64,000 nt of DNA from Juglans regia (taxonomy: Eukaryota; Streptophyta; Magnoliopsida; Fagales; Juglandaceae): assembly GCF_001411555.2 (NCBI RefSeq), contig NC_049912.1, positions 1,071,001 through 1,135,000 on the forward strand. Reading direction: 5' to 3'. Positions 35,401-47,967 of the stretch are shown piece after piece. The notes under the pieces were generated by a model. That model was given only the letters and a program-made list of their open reading frames with translations, was not told where the DNA came from and searched no databases. A program made the position numbers and the translations under genes. Positions within the stretch are counted from its first letter, which is position 1; every line of letters starts with the position of its first letter.

Positions 35401-38029
35401 CTATATATATTTGTTTCTTTGCTAATATATGTTTTGATCTTGTAATACTATTTAAAAGCTTCAATCATCCATCATTCATATATTATAATTTAATTTATAA
35501 AATTTTAATTTTAAAATTGAATTCTGTCGCTTAAATAGGTTAGGATATAAATACTTTTAAATAAATTAAAGTTATTAATAATTTTTCACAAAAACACAAC
35601 GCAACGAATCCCGTCAAACCACCAAGTCGCCAACGACCACGCACGTACAAACGTGTACCTTCTCAGCGTCAGATCCCAACCGACACTTGCCAAAAACTTT
35701 CCTGTCAATACTCTCACTCCGTACATAGTACACTCTTTAAGATAGTACAAGGTTCGAATTAATTTTCTAAGTTATATTGAGATGATTTAAGAGCATTCAT
35801 ATTGTAGTAGTCGTGTGTCAATGTAATTTCATATTTTGATTAAGTATAAAAAAATATTTATATTGAATTAGTTAAATTATTAAAATTTAAGATGAGCTAC
35901 AGAAAATTAAGAGGTTAGTCATATTTAAAGAGTGACTGTTTAATTAAATAATTATTTTAATATTTTCGACCAATCATCCCTCTCTCTTTCCCTCACTCTT
36001 TTCTCCCTTGTGGAAAATATTTTTCGCTTTTGTGCATTCTTCTTCTATTTTCTTTTGAGATATTTTTAATTTTTTCTTATTTCTTTATTTATATATTTCC
36101 TAGTAGGTTTGATAATTAGGGTCATTGTTTTTATTTATATTTTAAGCTGAAAGAAAGTTTGGTTTGTATGTGTTTGTTAGATAATTAGGTTGATGAAGAA
36201 AATAGTTAAAAAATAATAATTTTAAATAAAAATTTAATTATTAATTAATATATAAAATATATATTTAAAATAAAAAATTATTAAAATAAAAAATATTATA
36301 TTATTATTTTGATTTTAAGATGAATAATTTAATATAGATTCACCTAACTAAAAATTAATGCTATAGCTAAAACTTGAAATTCTAGCTCTAATAAGTTCAA
36401 GATGAGTTTAAATTTTTATAAAAAAAAATTAAAAAAATAACTAGTTTTATCATCAATTTGAATTTTTTTTTTTTTTTCGATGAATGAAGAGAAGGATTCG
36501 ATTATTGCCAATTGTTCGAAAGGGCCTCGGCAATTTGAGATGTGTTAAGATAAACACGACCTCGACTTTTTACTTTTCCTACTTACCAAACACAGACAAA
36601 CTCTATTTTGGTACTGTCTTCTAAAATCTCTCGTGGTTCTGTTCCTTTGTTACACGCTTCTTCTCGAATCCATCTCTCTGAAAGTGGGTGGGTGTGTGGC
36701 AGCGTCGGTGAGATCGAAACTTGTTTCGCATTTTAATACATTAAGATATTAATGATGTCTCTTGGTTCTCTTTGCTTCTTTGTTGCAGCTTAACGTAATA
36801 GCTGGTTATCAGTACTAAAGAATCGCACTAAATTGCATTCCTTATCCTTTGTTCTCGGTTCTGATAATCCATGAACAGTAAAACCCGGTGGGTTGGTCTT
36901 GTTTCTTGGTTTTCGGTTTCTTCTTTAAGTAAATTTCTTGAATGCAATTTTTAATACCTGGTGCATGCGATAATGCGAAGGCACAAGGTTGTGTAAATTT
37001 GCAACAAAATTTAGTTGTAGGAAGTAAGTATGTTATGCTGCTAAATGGTTGAAGTCAGATGAAGAGACTACGGAATGCTCTATGTAAATAGTATGTGTCT
37101 TTTTGCTTACATTTTTGCCTATTTACTGGAGAAATGGAAGTACATTCAACATGCCATATCAATGCGTAAAGTATCTTTTAGGGATGGAGAAAAAAGAAGG
37201 CAAAATAGAGTTTGATATTAAAAGTGTTATTTGTTTTTTCAGAGGATACGCAGTGTCAGACTTTTCGTTTGCCTTTATTTTTTTTCTCAATTGTATTAAT
37301 TGACTGATTGCTGGAGTGCATTTGGGTTATGTTTGCGAAAACTGTTTCTTCCCGGCCTCTGAGTCTTTGGCCTGTTGAAATGAAGTTTCCAGTGGTAAAT
37401 CTCAAGTTTCTCGTTCCATAATGCATATCTGTTGTATGCTTTCTGTGTACTTGGATTGTGCCTCTTTCTGCTTTCAGTTTTTAGCATATATTTTTCCCCC
37501 GGGAAAAAGATTTGAAAAAAAAACTCCATTGAGCGACAACATGGCAGAGTGTTGAGATATATTTGTGTCTGTGTGTGTGTTTTTGCTGCCTATAATTTTA
37601 GTACCAAGGAATATTTTCATTTTGTACCCTTGTAACATATCTTTTTTTTCAATTTGCACCCTAAACAATGAAATCTTGAACATTTGCACCAATTTGGCCA
37701 TTAAGATTGTGTCACATACCCTATTTTTAGTTGATCTTAACTAGGGTTCAAATTGTCAAAATCTGGTAGTTTAGGGTGAAAATGACAAAATGATGGTAGT
37801 TAAGGGGTGTAAAATGTAATTTTCCCTTGTAATAATATGGAACTATAACTTGGTTTTCAAGAAAGCTTGTTGCAAGAAAAGTTATCATCTAGACTACCAA
37901 TATTATGAGTGTGTGATCAGCATTAGTTGCTGATATGAAACACCAGTCATACAAATTTCCTCTTTCATGTTTCCATGCAGATTCTTTTTATAAATTCATT
38001 ATACTACTCAAACTGGACTGGGAAGTATA
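35401..38029. other. Upstream region of the filament-like protein gene
   Basis: AT-rich to about 36480, then more balanced composition. The part from about 36600 (GTGGGTGGGTGTGTGGCAGCG near 36690) to 38029 probably holds the promoter, 5' UTR and a 5' UTR intron of the downstream gene, but the transcription start cannot be fixed. No separate gene seen. Confidence 0.45.
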
Positions 38030-41000
38030 ATGGACAACAAGACATGGCTTTGGAGGAAGAAATCTTCAGAGAAGACCATCGTCCCAGCTGACCAAAAAAT
38101 GCACAACTCTTCAAAAGGAAATGAAGAAGAGGTAGTTCATTAACATTTTGCTCGATCAGTTTTTCTTTGCCACTAATTACACCTCGAAATTGAGTAGCTG
38201 ATCTTCTAATGCATCCTTTGCAAGCCAGTAGGTCCAGTACCCTGGCATATAAACACATTTAAGCTCAATGCTTTAGCAATTAATGTCCAAGATTCACTCC
38301 TTCCTCTTATGATATCAACGAAATCATTCCAGGAGTGTTGTTAATCAATGTTAGAGGTGAAAATTAATTATTTTGGGTGAAAAATCTTTGAAATGAAATT
38401 CTTATCAGTGTTGGTTGGGTATATGTCACCCAACCTCCCTAAAGAAAAGGTTTTCATTTTATTAAGTAGCTGAATCTCAGCTGTCAATGATAGATTATAT
38501 GCTTTAAGTTGAAAACCTTATGCTGGTGTATGGAGGGAATTAATCCTAGCAAACGGCTTTCAATTTTAAACAGATAACTGGTGATGGAATGAGATTTTCA
38601 ATCTACTATATTCTATCCTTTTCTTATTGCTGTCTTACTAATTTAGTATTCCACTATGTAGAGGAGCAGGCTGACAAACATCTAAATCATAATACTAGAA
38701 CTGAAGAACTTTTTATCTGCATGTTTATCCATGAAGCTATAGCTTTTGGATTACTTTTCACTTTAATTGGAGGTTTCACTGAAAAGCTTGTGTTATATGT
38801 TCTCAGAAATGAAACTAGCATAACTTTTTTATAAAAGACTTTGTTTCTGTGAAATGATATCTAATGGTGGAAATAGAGGTTTATAAAAAAAATTTGGCAC
38901 ATCGGAAGATCAAAGTAGCCTCTCTGAGATACCATGGTTCCGTTCCAAGTCAGTCAATCTCTTCAGAGAGAAAAACTTAACATGTTTTTGAGTCATCCAT
39001 CTCCTAGAACCGAGAGCTCCTCAGTTAGACAAAATAATTATAAATTTAAGAGGAGAAAAAAAGAAAGAAAAGATGACATCTAGTGGTGAAGCTTCATATG
39101 GATACTAGATATGTTTCTCCTCTGGGGTTCTAGGAATGCATAAGCTTAACCAGATATAGAGACATGAAGTATCACAGAATAGCAACTGTCATTAGAAAGT
39201 TGGTGCCTGCCAGTATGAGGTGCAAAAATTTTAAAAATGATCCCCAACAGGCATTCTCACCTTACTGCTTTCTGCTGCCTGTCCTCAGTTGCTGAACGTT
39301 TCCAGTGTGTTTTTTTTTTTTTCATTTAGTAACTGTTTATGGATTCAAATTCAAGAGTTCCTACCAAACTGGCCTAGAGTGAGAGAGATAGATAGACTCA
39401 TGAAATGAGTCCTACAACATTTATTAAGCATTTATTGAGCTACAGGCTCGCTTCATGTGTCTATCTCTTTCTCACTCTAGCCCTAGAATTCCGAACTCTA
39501 GAGGAACCAACTCTCTGTTTTATGTACTCTAATATGAGGCCCTTGCAGTTCCCTAACCATTTTTTTCTTTATTATACAGACACTTTTGACTGAGAAAGCC
39601 AAATTGGAGAAAGACGTGAAAGTTTTAAATGATAAGCTTTCTTCAGCTCTCTCTGAATCTGAAGACAAGGATGAACTTGAAAAGAAACATTCAAAGATGG
39701 CCCAGGAAGCAATTTTGGGTAATATAAGTTTGTTTTCCACTTTTCTTCTCTTGTAATTTGTTGCAAAAAATATGGATTTCACTGTGTACTTCTCTTTTTT
39801 GAACAATAACACTTTTTTGTACTAAACAAAAAAAGTTTGTTGGTTGCAAAATCTCCAATCATCCTATGATGTGTCTGCTGTTAAATTCTTTCTTTGACTC
39901 AGTTAAGTTTGTTTTACGTAGGCTGGGAGAAGGCAGAAGCAGACGTAGTGTCTCTTAAGGGAGAATTAGATGAAGCTTTGCAGCAGAGAGTAGCTAGTGA
40001 AAAAAGATCAGCTCATTTGGATGTGGCGCTTGGGGAATATATGCAACAGCTACGTTTTGTTCGAGAAGAGCAGGAGAAAAGAATTCATGATGCTGTTATG
40101 AAGACATCGAGAGAATTCGAAAAATCCCAGATGGTTTTAGAGGAGAAGTTAGCAGAGACCACTAAGAGGCTTGCCAAAATAGGCGTTGAAAATTCTCATC
40201 TTAGCAATTCTCTCTTAGTGAAGGAAAAGTTGATAGAAGAAGTTAAGAAACAGTTGACTCAGATGGAGACAGATTTTAGTGCACTAATGACTAGACTACA
40301 ATCCACAGAGAAAGATAATGCTTCTCTGAAGTATGAGGTTCGAGTGCTTGAGAAGGAGCTTGAGATTCGAAGTGAGGAGAGACGATTTAATCGCCAAACA
40401 GCTGACGCATCACACAAGCAACACTTAGAGAGTGTGAAGAAAATTGCAAAGTTAGAGTCAGAGTGTCAAAGGTTACGTCTCTTAGTCAGGAAGCGACTGC
40501 CAGGACCTGTTGCTTTGGCAAAAATGAAAAGTGAAGCTGAAATGCTGGAAAGGGATTCAGTTGAAATGAGGAGGGGAAATTTAAATACAACTGCTTTCAA
40601 GGTTGACTCTGCAGTTGACGTGTCTCCTGAGAATCCTACCAAAAGGATCAGCATTATGACTGAGCAATTATCTAGTATGGAAGAAGCAAATAAGAATCTC
40701 TTGGAAACCCTTCACAAAAAAACAAATGAACTACAATTTTCGAGGGAAATGTATGCTCATGCAGCATCCAAATTTTCACAAGTTAAATTGCAGCTTGAAG
40801 AAGTGTCAAAAGGTCAGAACATTGTGGAGTCAACAAAAATTGCTCCTGTGTCACATGATCTCTGTCTGGCATCAATATCTAACATTGGTAGTAATGACAA
40901 GGTTAGATGTGCTGAATCATGGGCCTCTGCTTTGACTACAGAACTGGAACACTTTAGAAATGGAAAGCAAAAAGGTTTAACACATTCAAAACAGTTGGAA

Positions 41001-43762
41001 CTTCCGAAATTAACCTAATGGATGACTTTGTTGAAATGGAAAGATTAGCATTAGTCACTGTTGATAAACCACTTGGGAGTTCTTGGTTTTCTTCACATGA
41101 AGCTAATGCAATTTCTAGCCCCTTGGAAATGGAACTAAACCAGAGCTCCTCTGAGTTAATGGGAAGGGAGATAATACCATCACCCAACTCTGAATCAGGC
41201 TTCAGTATGTCAAAACAGGAAATCAGATCCAAAGATACATTTATTAGCAAAGTTCCTGATTGGCATCGGGATATACTGAAAATGGGCTTGGAGCAAAACC
41301 ATGTCACACCCAGAAACCCAGATGAATTACTTGAGGATATTAGAGCAGCTTTGGTACATATCAATGCTCCAAACCACATTGATGTTGTTGATGCATCTAA
41401 TGCCACACTCATAAGCGGCTACATCTTGGGGAAACCATCAAATAAATCTTTAGTGATGGCTTCATCTGATGGTGGTGTCTCGTTGACAGAAAAGACCAAC
41501 ACGCAGTTGCAGTTAAATCTTAGCAAGTCAATAGGAAAAATAATTGAGCTTATTGAAGGGATAGGTCTGCCATCTCTGGACTACAGTAATCCTGAGACCT
41601 TGGCCAGAAAGGATGAAAATATGATCACATACAAGAATTCAGAAATACCTGCAGGGTACATGGTCCGGGTTTTTCAGTGGAAAACTTCTGAACTCAGTGC
41701 TGTTTTACAGCAATTTGTTCATACTTGTGATGATCTGTTGAATGCAAAGGCAAATATAGACAAATTTGCCCAAGAATTAACTACTGCTTTAGACTGGATT
41801 ATGAAGCATTGCTTTTCCCCACAAGATGTTTCAAACATGAAGGAGGCGATTATCAAGAATTTTGATTGGGATAAATCAAGAAGCGAGAGTGAAGCAGAAG
41901 TTGGAATGATCGGTCATTTTTCTGAAGCAGGACGTGTTCCAAGAGAACAATTATCATATTTTCTGATGACTGCCACTTCGAGTGGAAATTGTCTTCAGAT
42001 GGAAGAACTTCAGTCTACCCTGATGGAAGAAAATATGAAATCTAGAGGTGAATTGATGAATTTGAAATCTGCAAAGAAAGACTTGGGAGGAAGGCTTCAG
42101 TCAGCTACTGATAAGAGGGAACCCATGATGAATCAGCTCCTCAAATCTGAGAAAACCATTACGTGCTTGCAAACAGAGTTCGAAACCCTAAAAGAATCAA
42201 AAGGAAAAACTGAGACTCAAATCAAAAGTCAGAAGTTGATGAATGACGATCCTGATAGGCAGCTTACAGTGGCCGGAGTGGAATTAAATGAAGCTCAGGA
42301 GACGTTTTCATCCTTGGAAGTGGAGGCGGATGATAAAAATAACTGTTGTGAAGAATTAGAGGCCACATGCCTTGAACAGCAGCTCCATTTTGGGAGGTAA
42401 TAATATATATATATATATTTATATGATTTTACTCTTTTTTTCTTAAATAATGTTTACTTCTAGTTATCTGCATTATTGATTATCGAGGTTTCTCTGGTAT
42501 CTGTTACATGTTCAGCATTACAAAGAAGGAAAGCCCCAACAATGACCTCAATCTGGAAGAGAAGCATTTTCGGGCTGTATGTTCAGTCTTTTCTTTTTTT
42601 TTAATGTTCATATTGTCTTATTACTGGATGTACTTTAATTTTGGGTGAAATACTCCATGTTTTGTGTTTTTGCTGCTTTAGAATCTGATAAATTTGATGA
42701 TAACTGAAGCTGCTCACTATAAATGTAGACTTTGAAAGCATATATACTTAATTTTCTAACACCTGCTATGTAAAATTGCTGGCTTTAATTACTCTACTTT
42801 TCTTGTTGCAAAGATAGAAAATATTGCAGACTATAAAAATTGCTTTTTTTAATAATAAATAAATAAATGTGCTTCTCCACGGAAGCAAAAATGAAAGAAC
42901 CTGATCAATAATGTATTCTTCTTTATTATGTATGAAACCTTGCATGGGGAATTAGGAGAATACAACCAAGAAATCTTTAGTACGGACATTAAGTGATTTG
43001 CTCAAATTGAATTTCTCCATATGACAATATCATAGAAAATCACCAGAAATCTATCTCATGTACTAGGTTTCTGTGCACCCCCCACCCCCGGTATGTTTTG
43101 AATAACACAGGACTGGTGATTGGTGAAAATGTTGACCCCATGTTGAAAACAAAAGACAAGCAAAATAAATTTATTATAATATGTATAATATCACTATTAC
43201 GAATGTCGTTCTAATTTAGCAAAATTTGAATGTTTACTTACTAGCGCTTAGTTTGCATCTTACGGATTACTTGGTAGTGAAGTGCTGTTGATCAATCTTG
43301 CAGGATTGGGAGATTACAGCTGCTTCAGAGAAGTTGGCAGAGTGCCAGGAGACCATCCTAAACCTTGGAAAGCAGTTGAAGGCATTGGCTGCCCCAAAGG
43401 ATGCAATCCTTTTTGACGAGGTCATAGCTACCCCCACTGATGCAGTTACCGCCACCACAGTTACAACGCCATCCCCTCCCAAGGACAAAATCATGTGCCA
43501 GCAATCCTCTCTACTAGATCAGTTGCTGGCAGAGGATGATGCTAAAGCTCCGAAGATCAAACAAATAAATGGAAATTGCACTGGGAAAGTTAACGAGATT
43601 ATTGTTTTAAATGGGATAAAACACAAGGATGAGAATGCTTCAGCTAGTTCTGTGGCTATTGTGCCTAGAAAGAAACAAGGAGGTCGCAGTTTGTGGAGAA
43701 AGCTGTTATGGAGAAAGAAGAAGGCTAATAGCAAGAAACCACCTCTCCTCTGTGCCCCGTGA
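38030..43762 (+). CDS. FPP7: Filament-like plant protein (FPP7-type), five coding exons, one frameshift
   Basis: Exons with GT-AG borders: 38030-38131, 39580-39718, 39922-42396, 42516-42576, 43304-43762. The N-terminus MDNKTWLWRKKSSEKT is the family hallmark. The bulk is heptad-rich coiled coil (for example GWEKAEADVVSLKGELDEAL), with conserved KKIAKLESECQRLRLLVRK and RLPGPVALAKM. The C-terminal DWEITAASEKLAECQETILN is in the last exon, followed by a basic tail (SLWRKLLWRKKKANSKK). FPP proteins are plant-specific, long coiled-coil proteins related to cytoskeletal or nuclear-envelope partners such as MAF1-binding FPP; FPP7 is also tied to microtubule patterning. Exon 3 is one base short: the frame ends after about 41018 and continues in the -1 frame (next conserved block MDDFVEMERLALVTVDKP). 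Exon phases on both sides demand one more base, at or near the A-run 40988-40991. Restored length would be about 1078 aa. Symbol is by similarity. Confidence 0.88.
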
Positions 43763-44004
43763 CAAACATCATATAGTTACTAATCATGCAGTGATGGCAA
43801 GCTTATTGCTCAGGGTTCCTTTTTTGTTTTCTTTTTAAAGTTGTTTGGTTTGTTGGGGGTGAAAGTGGGAGATAACAAGTCTTGGTTTTATTAGTCGTGT
43901 CACAGAGAGAGAGAGAGAGAGAGTGTGTTTTGCAAGTGAATATAATGTATGTAGAGATTGTCTTTCGGTTTATGCCTAAAGACAATAAGTAGAAGAAATT
44001 GGAA
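43763..44004 (+). other. Probable 3' UTR of the filament-like protein gene
   Basis: Short gene-free stretch after the stop codon, with a (GA)n run at about 43906-43924. No strong polyadenylation signal could be singled out. Confidence 0.4.
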
Positions 44005-44230
44005 GGCATGTTTGGATGTTTGTAGAATCTTAAAATTTTGTGAATATTAGTAAAATGGTTTGAGTGAAGATATTTTATTGAATTTTGGTCGATGAGAGAG
44101 AAAAAATTGAATAAAAATATTTTTTAAAATAAGTATTGTTTTGGAGTTTATGAATGTTACTAGATAAAGTTAAAAATTATTTAAATATAATTTTTATTTT
44201 AAATAAAAAATCATTTGTATTATTTTAATA
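44005..44230. mobile_element. MITE (family B), right end approximate
   Basis: Starts GGCATGTTTGGATGTTTG and contains AAATGGTTTGAGTGAAGATATTTTATTG and TGAGAGAGAAAAAATTGAATAAAAATA-type sequence shared with copies at 33990, 53050 and 61452. It lies just downstream of the FPP gene. Confidence 0.5.
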
Positions 44231-44290
44231 TTATCTCTCTCGCAAATTGGATTCCTTGTTTGAATGAAAAGAATGTAACAGTGATGTTAT

Positions 44291-45035
44291 TAGGGATGAG
44301 CATTGGTTTAGTCGGAGTCGGATTTCTCTTGTGTGAGCACCAACTCTGACTGCGACTTTTGTCGGAGTTTAAATCCAAACTCCGATTCCAACTTGTGTAG
44401 GCTTCGATTTAACTCTGGCTTAACTTGTTGGAGCAGAGTCGGATTTAGACTTTCAGCTTTGAGTTTCTTTTTTTTTTTTTAATTTCATATTTAGCTCATT
44501 TAAAACAGAATTTTTTGTGAGCTTTTCAATTTCAATTTTTCGAACAAATTAAAAACTAAAATTACAACATTTCCTATTAATTTACTTCTATACTAATATT
44601 TAACTTATTTTTATACTAGAATTATACAATAGTGTTACGTGTTATTATATTATACTGGTGTCTAACTTATTTCTAGTGTCTAATCTCATGTTATTATACT
44701 TCAGTAAATTAATATGTATTATTAATTTATTATACTAGACTTATTTAAATACTAATATCTAACTTATTTTTATACTTGATTATGTATGATAGTAATACTA
44801 TGATGTTTAAATATACTAAACTATCATTAGTCTATTATATTATAGTATAATTATATTATTTTATAATAATTAGTTCATACTAACATATTATTGAATTTAG
44901 ATATATAATTTATAGTTATATAACTATACTTGTATATATGATAAATATATAGAGAAATACATATTACAATATCTGAGTCGGAAGGGAGCTAGATTCTGAA
45001 TCGGATTTTCAGATTTTTTCACAGGTGTAATAACA
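44291..45035. mobile_element. hAT-like remnant
   Basis: Left TAGGGATGAGCATTGG followed by repeated TCGGAGTCGGA; right TCGGATTTTCAGATTTTTTCACAGGTGTAATAA-like. AT-rich centre, no transposase. General architecture matches the elements at 24255 and 53327, but the ends are too diverged for a clear target duplication. Confidence 0.38.
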
Positions 45036-45751
45036 GCAATCAAAATACAAAGAAAGTGGCAAGATTTCCAAACAGAAAATAAACACAATCTCAAAAGAAG
45101 TATAAAAAATATAAGTGGGAAATAGACGAGGGTGCCAAGTATACCTTACAAAAAAGCTGCTCTGATGAACGTCTATGAAAGATTTTATTTTTTGTAAGGA
45201 GACTTGACTCTTGAGAGCTACCAGGGAGGATGGCTTGATTGATTCGTTAAAGCCACGGGAGGAAGAGCTTCACGATATTTTGACAGGGATCGGTATCAAG
45301 TAGCTAGTGCGTAAAATATATCGAATTTGACTTTTCCACAAAAGATTGAATTGTGAGGGCGCAAAAAGCCAGAAAAATGCCACTGTGAGTCCCAGCCCAC
45401 ACACATCCGTCGAGGGGCATGAACCGAAAAGGATGGTTTTGGAAGATGGTTTCGCTATGACTGCGCTGGCGCAAGGGAAAGAAACGCTTTCGAAGATTGT
45501 GAATGGCCAATAGATAAGTTAGAGAACTATCTATTCTTAGTACTTATTTTGGTTGGTTTAATTGATTTTTAATGGTAGGTGATGTATGTATCGTTTATTC
45601 TTGAGACTTTTGCCGGATTTGCACAGATCGGATTTCCATTGGGAAAGAAGGGGGCGAAAAGAAACACCAAAGTGACAAATCAATTTTACGATCCAAAGAA
45701 AATTACACACAATAAAAACTCATATTGATGGATAAATGTTTCTGGCTGAAG
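45036..45751. other. Spacer downstream of the BAHD gene
   Basis: No gene recognised. Short frames lack domains. Confidence 0.45.
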
Positions 45752-47092
45752 TTAATTAGGTGTGACAGCATCCATGAATTCTGAATCATTCCCCATAGCC
45801 TTCAACGTCTCCGGCGAAAGGCAAGCTTCGATGTCAATGCCTCCTTCTTCCGCCGCAGGAAAAATTGTAACCTTCCCTTGAGTTTTGTTCGCAGAACCGC
45901 TTCGCACAGCCACCGGTCTTCCCCATCCGAAGTCATTACCATACACATTGAACCGCGGCGAGCTGCTTGTGCCCAAAGCATGACCAGCCAAGCTACCCGT
46001 TGTTAATAACCTAGGGCTTTCCACCCATGACTCCAAAAAGCTCCTAGCTTTTTCCTCTGTATGCAAAGCAACCATCTTGTTCATTTCCCAAGCTGCATGA
46101 CCAAGTCCACCTTCAAGTAGATCACCTGCTTTGACGGTCACGGTCCCTAAATATACCGCATTTCCGAAATAATTTTCAGGCAATGGTGGCTGCAATCTTG
46201 TTCTAGCTCCTATTAGCAAGTTGCAACATACTTTTTGATTTGGGTCTAGGTTTTGGCTACGAATTACAGACCGCCAAAAATGAGTTAAGACTGCTTGTAG
46301 AGAGGATACCCGGTTGGTCATGTCAATCTCAGCATTGGCCTTTGCTTTCAGTTCTGCAATCTTTTCTTTTGTGAAATGAAAAATTCTTTCTTTCGGCGAT
46401 AGCGGAGTGAGGCTATCAGAGAGCTTTTGAGGAGGAATCCGGATAGGACATTCAGTACCATCAAGGAACCATCGTCTGAGAGCTGGAGATTTGGATATTT
46501 GATTAAAACCCCTGGAGATTTCGGACCAAGAGTTGAAGAAATGCCAAAAGGACGTGCCGTCGGCAACTGCATGGTTAAGGGTGCAACCGATGAAGATGCC
46601 ATCGACAAGCTCAGTGACTTGCACTCCGAGCAAGGGCTTAGAAGTGCCCTCACAGTTTAGCACTCCGTTGAGTGGGAAAAAAGAGTGGACGAGTCGATCG
46701 GGAACGTAGACAGGCTCGAGAATATCGGCAATCGTAACAACATCATTGGCTGTGGCGTGTACAAACTGTGCTCCAACGTTGTTGCAATCGATAAAATAGG
46801 AGGTGGAGTTGTCGTCGTTTTGGATGGAGACAAGGCGGCCGGCGAGGGGGTTGAAGAAGTCCAGCGTGCGGGAAAGGGAGGTTCTGAGGTGTTGGATTAT
46901 TGAGCTTTCTGATGAGTACTCTCTGATCTCTTGTGTGGTTTTGGGTTTGTGGAAAAGGAGTCCCTTCTGGATGGGGCCTACTAGAAGGAACTGGAGATCC
47001 CATGGAGTCAACTCAATTCTCTCATGAGTTGAGCACTCCTTGTGACTCGCCGCTTGGACTGAACTCGTTGAGATGAGTTGAATGTCCTCCAT
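45752..47092 (-). CDS. BAHD-family acyltransferase (HXXXD type), intronless
   Basis: A 446-aa protein, the normal length for the family. The catalytic HXXXD motif is HAVAD at about 174-178 (context GCTLNHAVADGTSFWHFFNS), and the structural DFGWG motif is at about 387-391 (context NVYGNDFGWGRP). The N-terminal LTPWDLQFLLVGPIQKGLLF and RTLDFFNPLAGRL match plant acyltransferases of the At3g50280-like/EPS1-like group. BAHD enzymes transfer acyl groups from acyl-CoA to alcohols or amines in the cytosol; the substrate here cannot be told from sequence. The ATG at 47092-47090 is chosen because similarity begins right after it and it gives full length. It lies about 650 bp from the copia LTR at 47737, which inserted upstream of the promoter side. 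Confidence 0.93.
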   Translation of the reverse strand: MEDIQLISTSSVQAASHKECSTHERIELTPWDLQFLLVGPIQKGLLFHKPKTTQEIREYSSESSIIQHLRTSLSRTLDFFNPLAGRLVSIQNDDNSTSYFIDCNNVGAQFVHATANDVVTIADILEPVYVPDRLVHSFFPLNGVLNCEGTSKPLLGVQVTELVDGIFIGCTLNHAVADGTSFWHFFNSWSEISRGFNQISKSPALRRWFLDGTECPIRIPPQKLSDSLTPLSPKERIFHFTKEKIAELKAKANAEIDMTNRVSSLQAVLTHFWRSVIRSQNLDPNQKVCCNLLIGARTRLQPPLPENYFGNAVYLGTVTVKAGDLLEGGLGHAAWEMNKMVALHTEEKARSFLESWVESPRLLTTGSLAGHALGTSSSPRFNVYGNDFGWGRPVAVRSGSANKTQGKVTIFPAAEEGGIDIEACLSPETLKAMGNDSEFMDAVTPN

Positions 47093-47731
47093 GTCAGTTT
47101 CTTCTGCAACTGCTCGCTTTTCTCCAAGCGCCTGCGTATTTTGCTGAAGCTCAATGGTTGGACTTAATTATTGCCTGAATAAAACAAAGGAAAAAGGTTC
47201 ATCATCGCTCACGAGAAAGCATGTATCTTACTATCTTATAAAAAAATAACAAAATCCCTGAAGCATATTTTATCAGCAGCCGAGTTATCCACGTTACCGC
47301 ATATATGTTTATTATAAAAAGGGTAGTGATTGTGATACCCTTTTCTCCGTCTACTACTAATTTATTTTTTTAATTATTTTCCTCTGCAGGTCAGGACTTC
47401 GTAAGCTCATTTCACTCTTTTGGCTCACATCACACTGCTAAAGATTTGACCGAGGCTGATAGAAAAGTGTCAGCCAAAAAAAAAAAAATGAAATCCCTTT
47501 ATATCAATATTCAAAACAAAACGGTAACCCACGAGTTTACTTTTTTATTTTCACCATGTATTTAATTTTAATTTTTCTTTATTTATTTTTATTTAATAAT
47601 TAAGAAATTAACTTTTAATATTTTGATATATTTTTTATTCTTTAAAATATTTAAAAAATATGAAAAAAATTAAGATATAAAGTTTAGGCATGCCCAATCG
47701 TTAGCTAGCACTATTTATATTCAAATTGGTC
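47093..47731. other. Upstream region of the BAHD gene
   Basis: Likely promoter and 5' UTR on the minus strand. No further gene. The copia insertion site is at its far end. Confidence 0.45.
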
Positions 47732-47736
47732 CCATT
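47732..47736. repeat. Target-site duplication, left copy
   Basis: CCATT, identical to 52237-52241. Confidence 0.9.
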
Positions 47737-47967
47737 TATAGAGACTTTGACAGAAATAAGAAAAAGGATTCACACACAATTTCTTATTAGAAGAAGGAGG
47801 TATAAATACAAAGTTGAAAAACTAAAATTACTCCTAAACTTAAGCTAACGTATATGAGAATACTAGCTGTACAGGTTTCCTAAATTAGCTGATCAAGGAC
47901 AATAAGTGCCAGATACACTTACGAATTCTGATGCTGATTTTCTGCATGAATACTAGCTGTCCTTATA
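47737..47967 (-). repeat. 3' LTR (231 bp)
   Basis: Near-identical to 52006-52236. It borders the purine tract. Confidence 0.95.

Noticed and set aside
35740..35765. GGTTCGAATT as a possible tRNA T-arm
   Set aside because: No acceptor stem, anticodon arm or D-arm at suitable distances.
40980..41005. A 20-bp intron (GT...AG) that would mend the FPP frame
   Set aside because: Far below the minimum length of plant introns. A one-base indel explains the phase better.
46348..46653. Additional frames overlapping the acyltransferase gene
   Set aside because: They are shadows in other frames of a gene with strong motif evidence.
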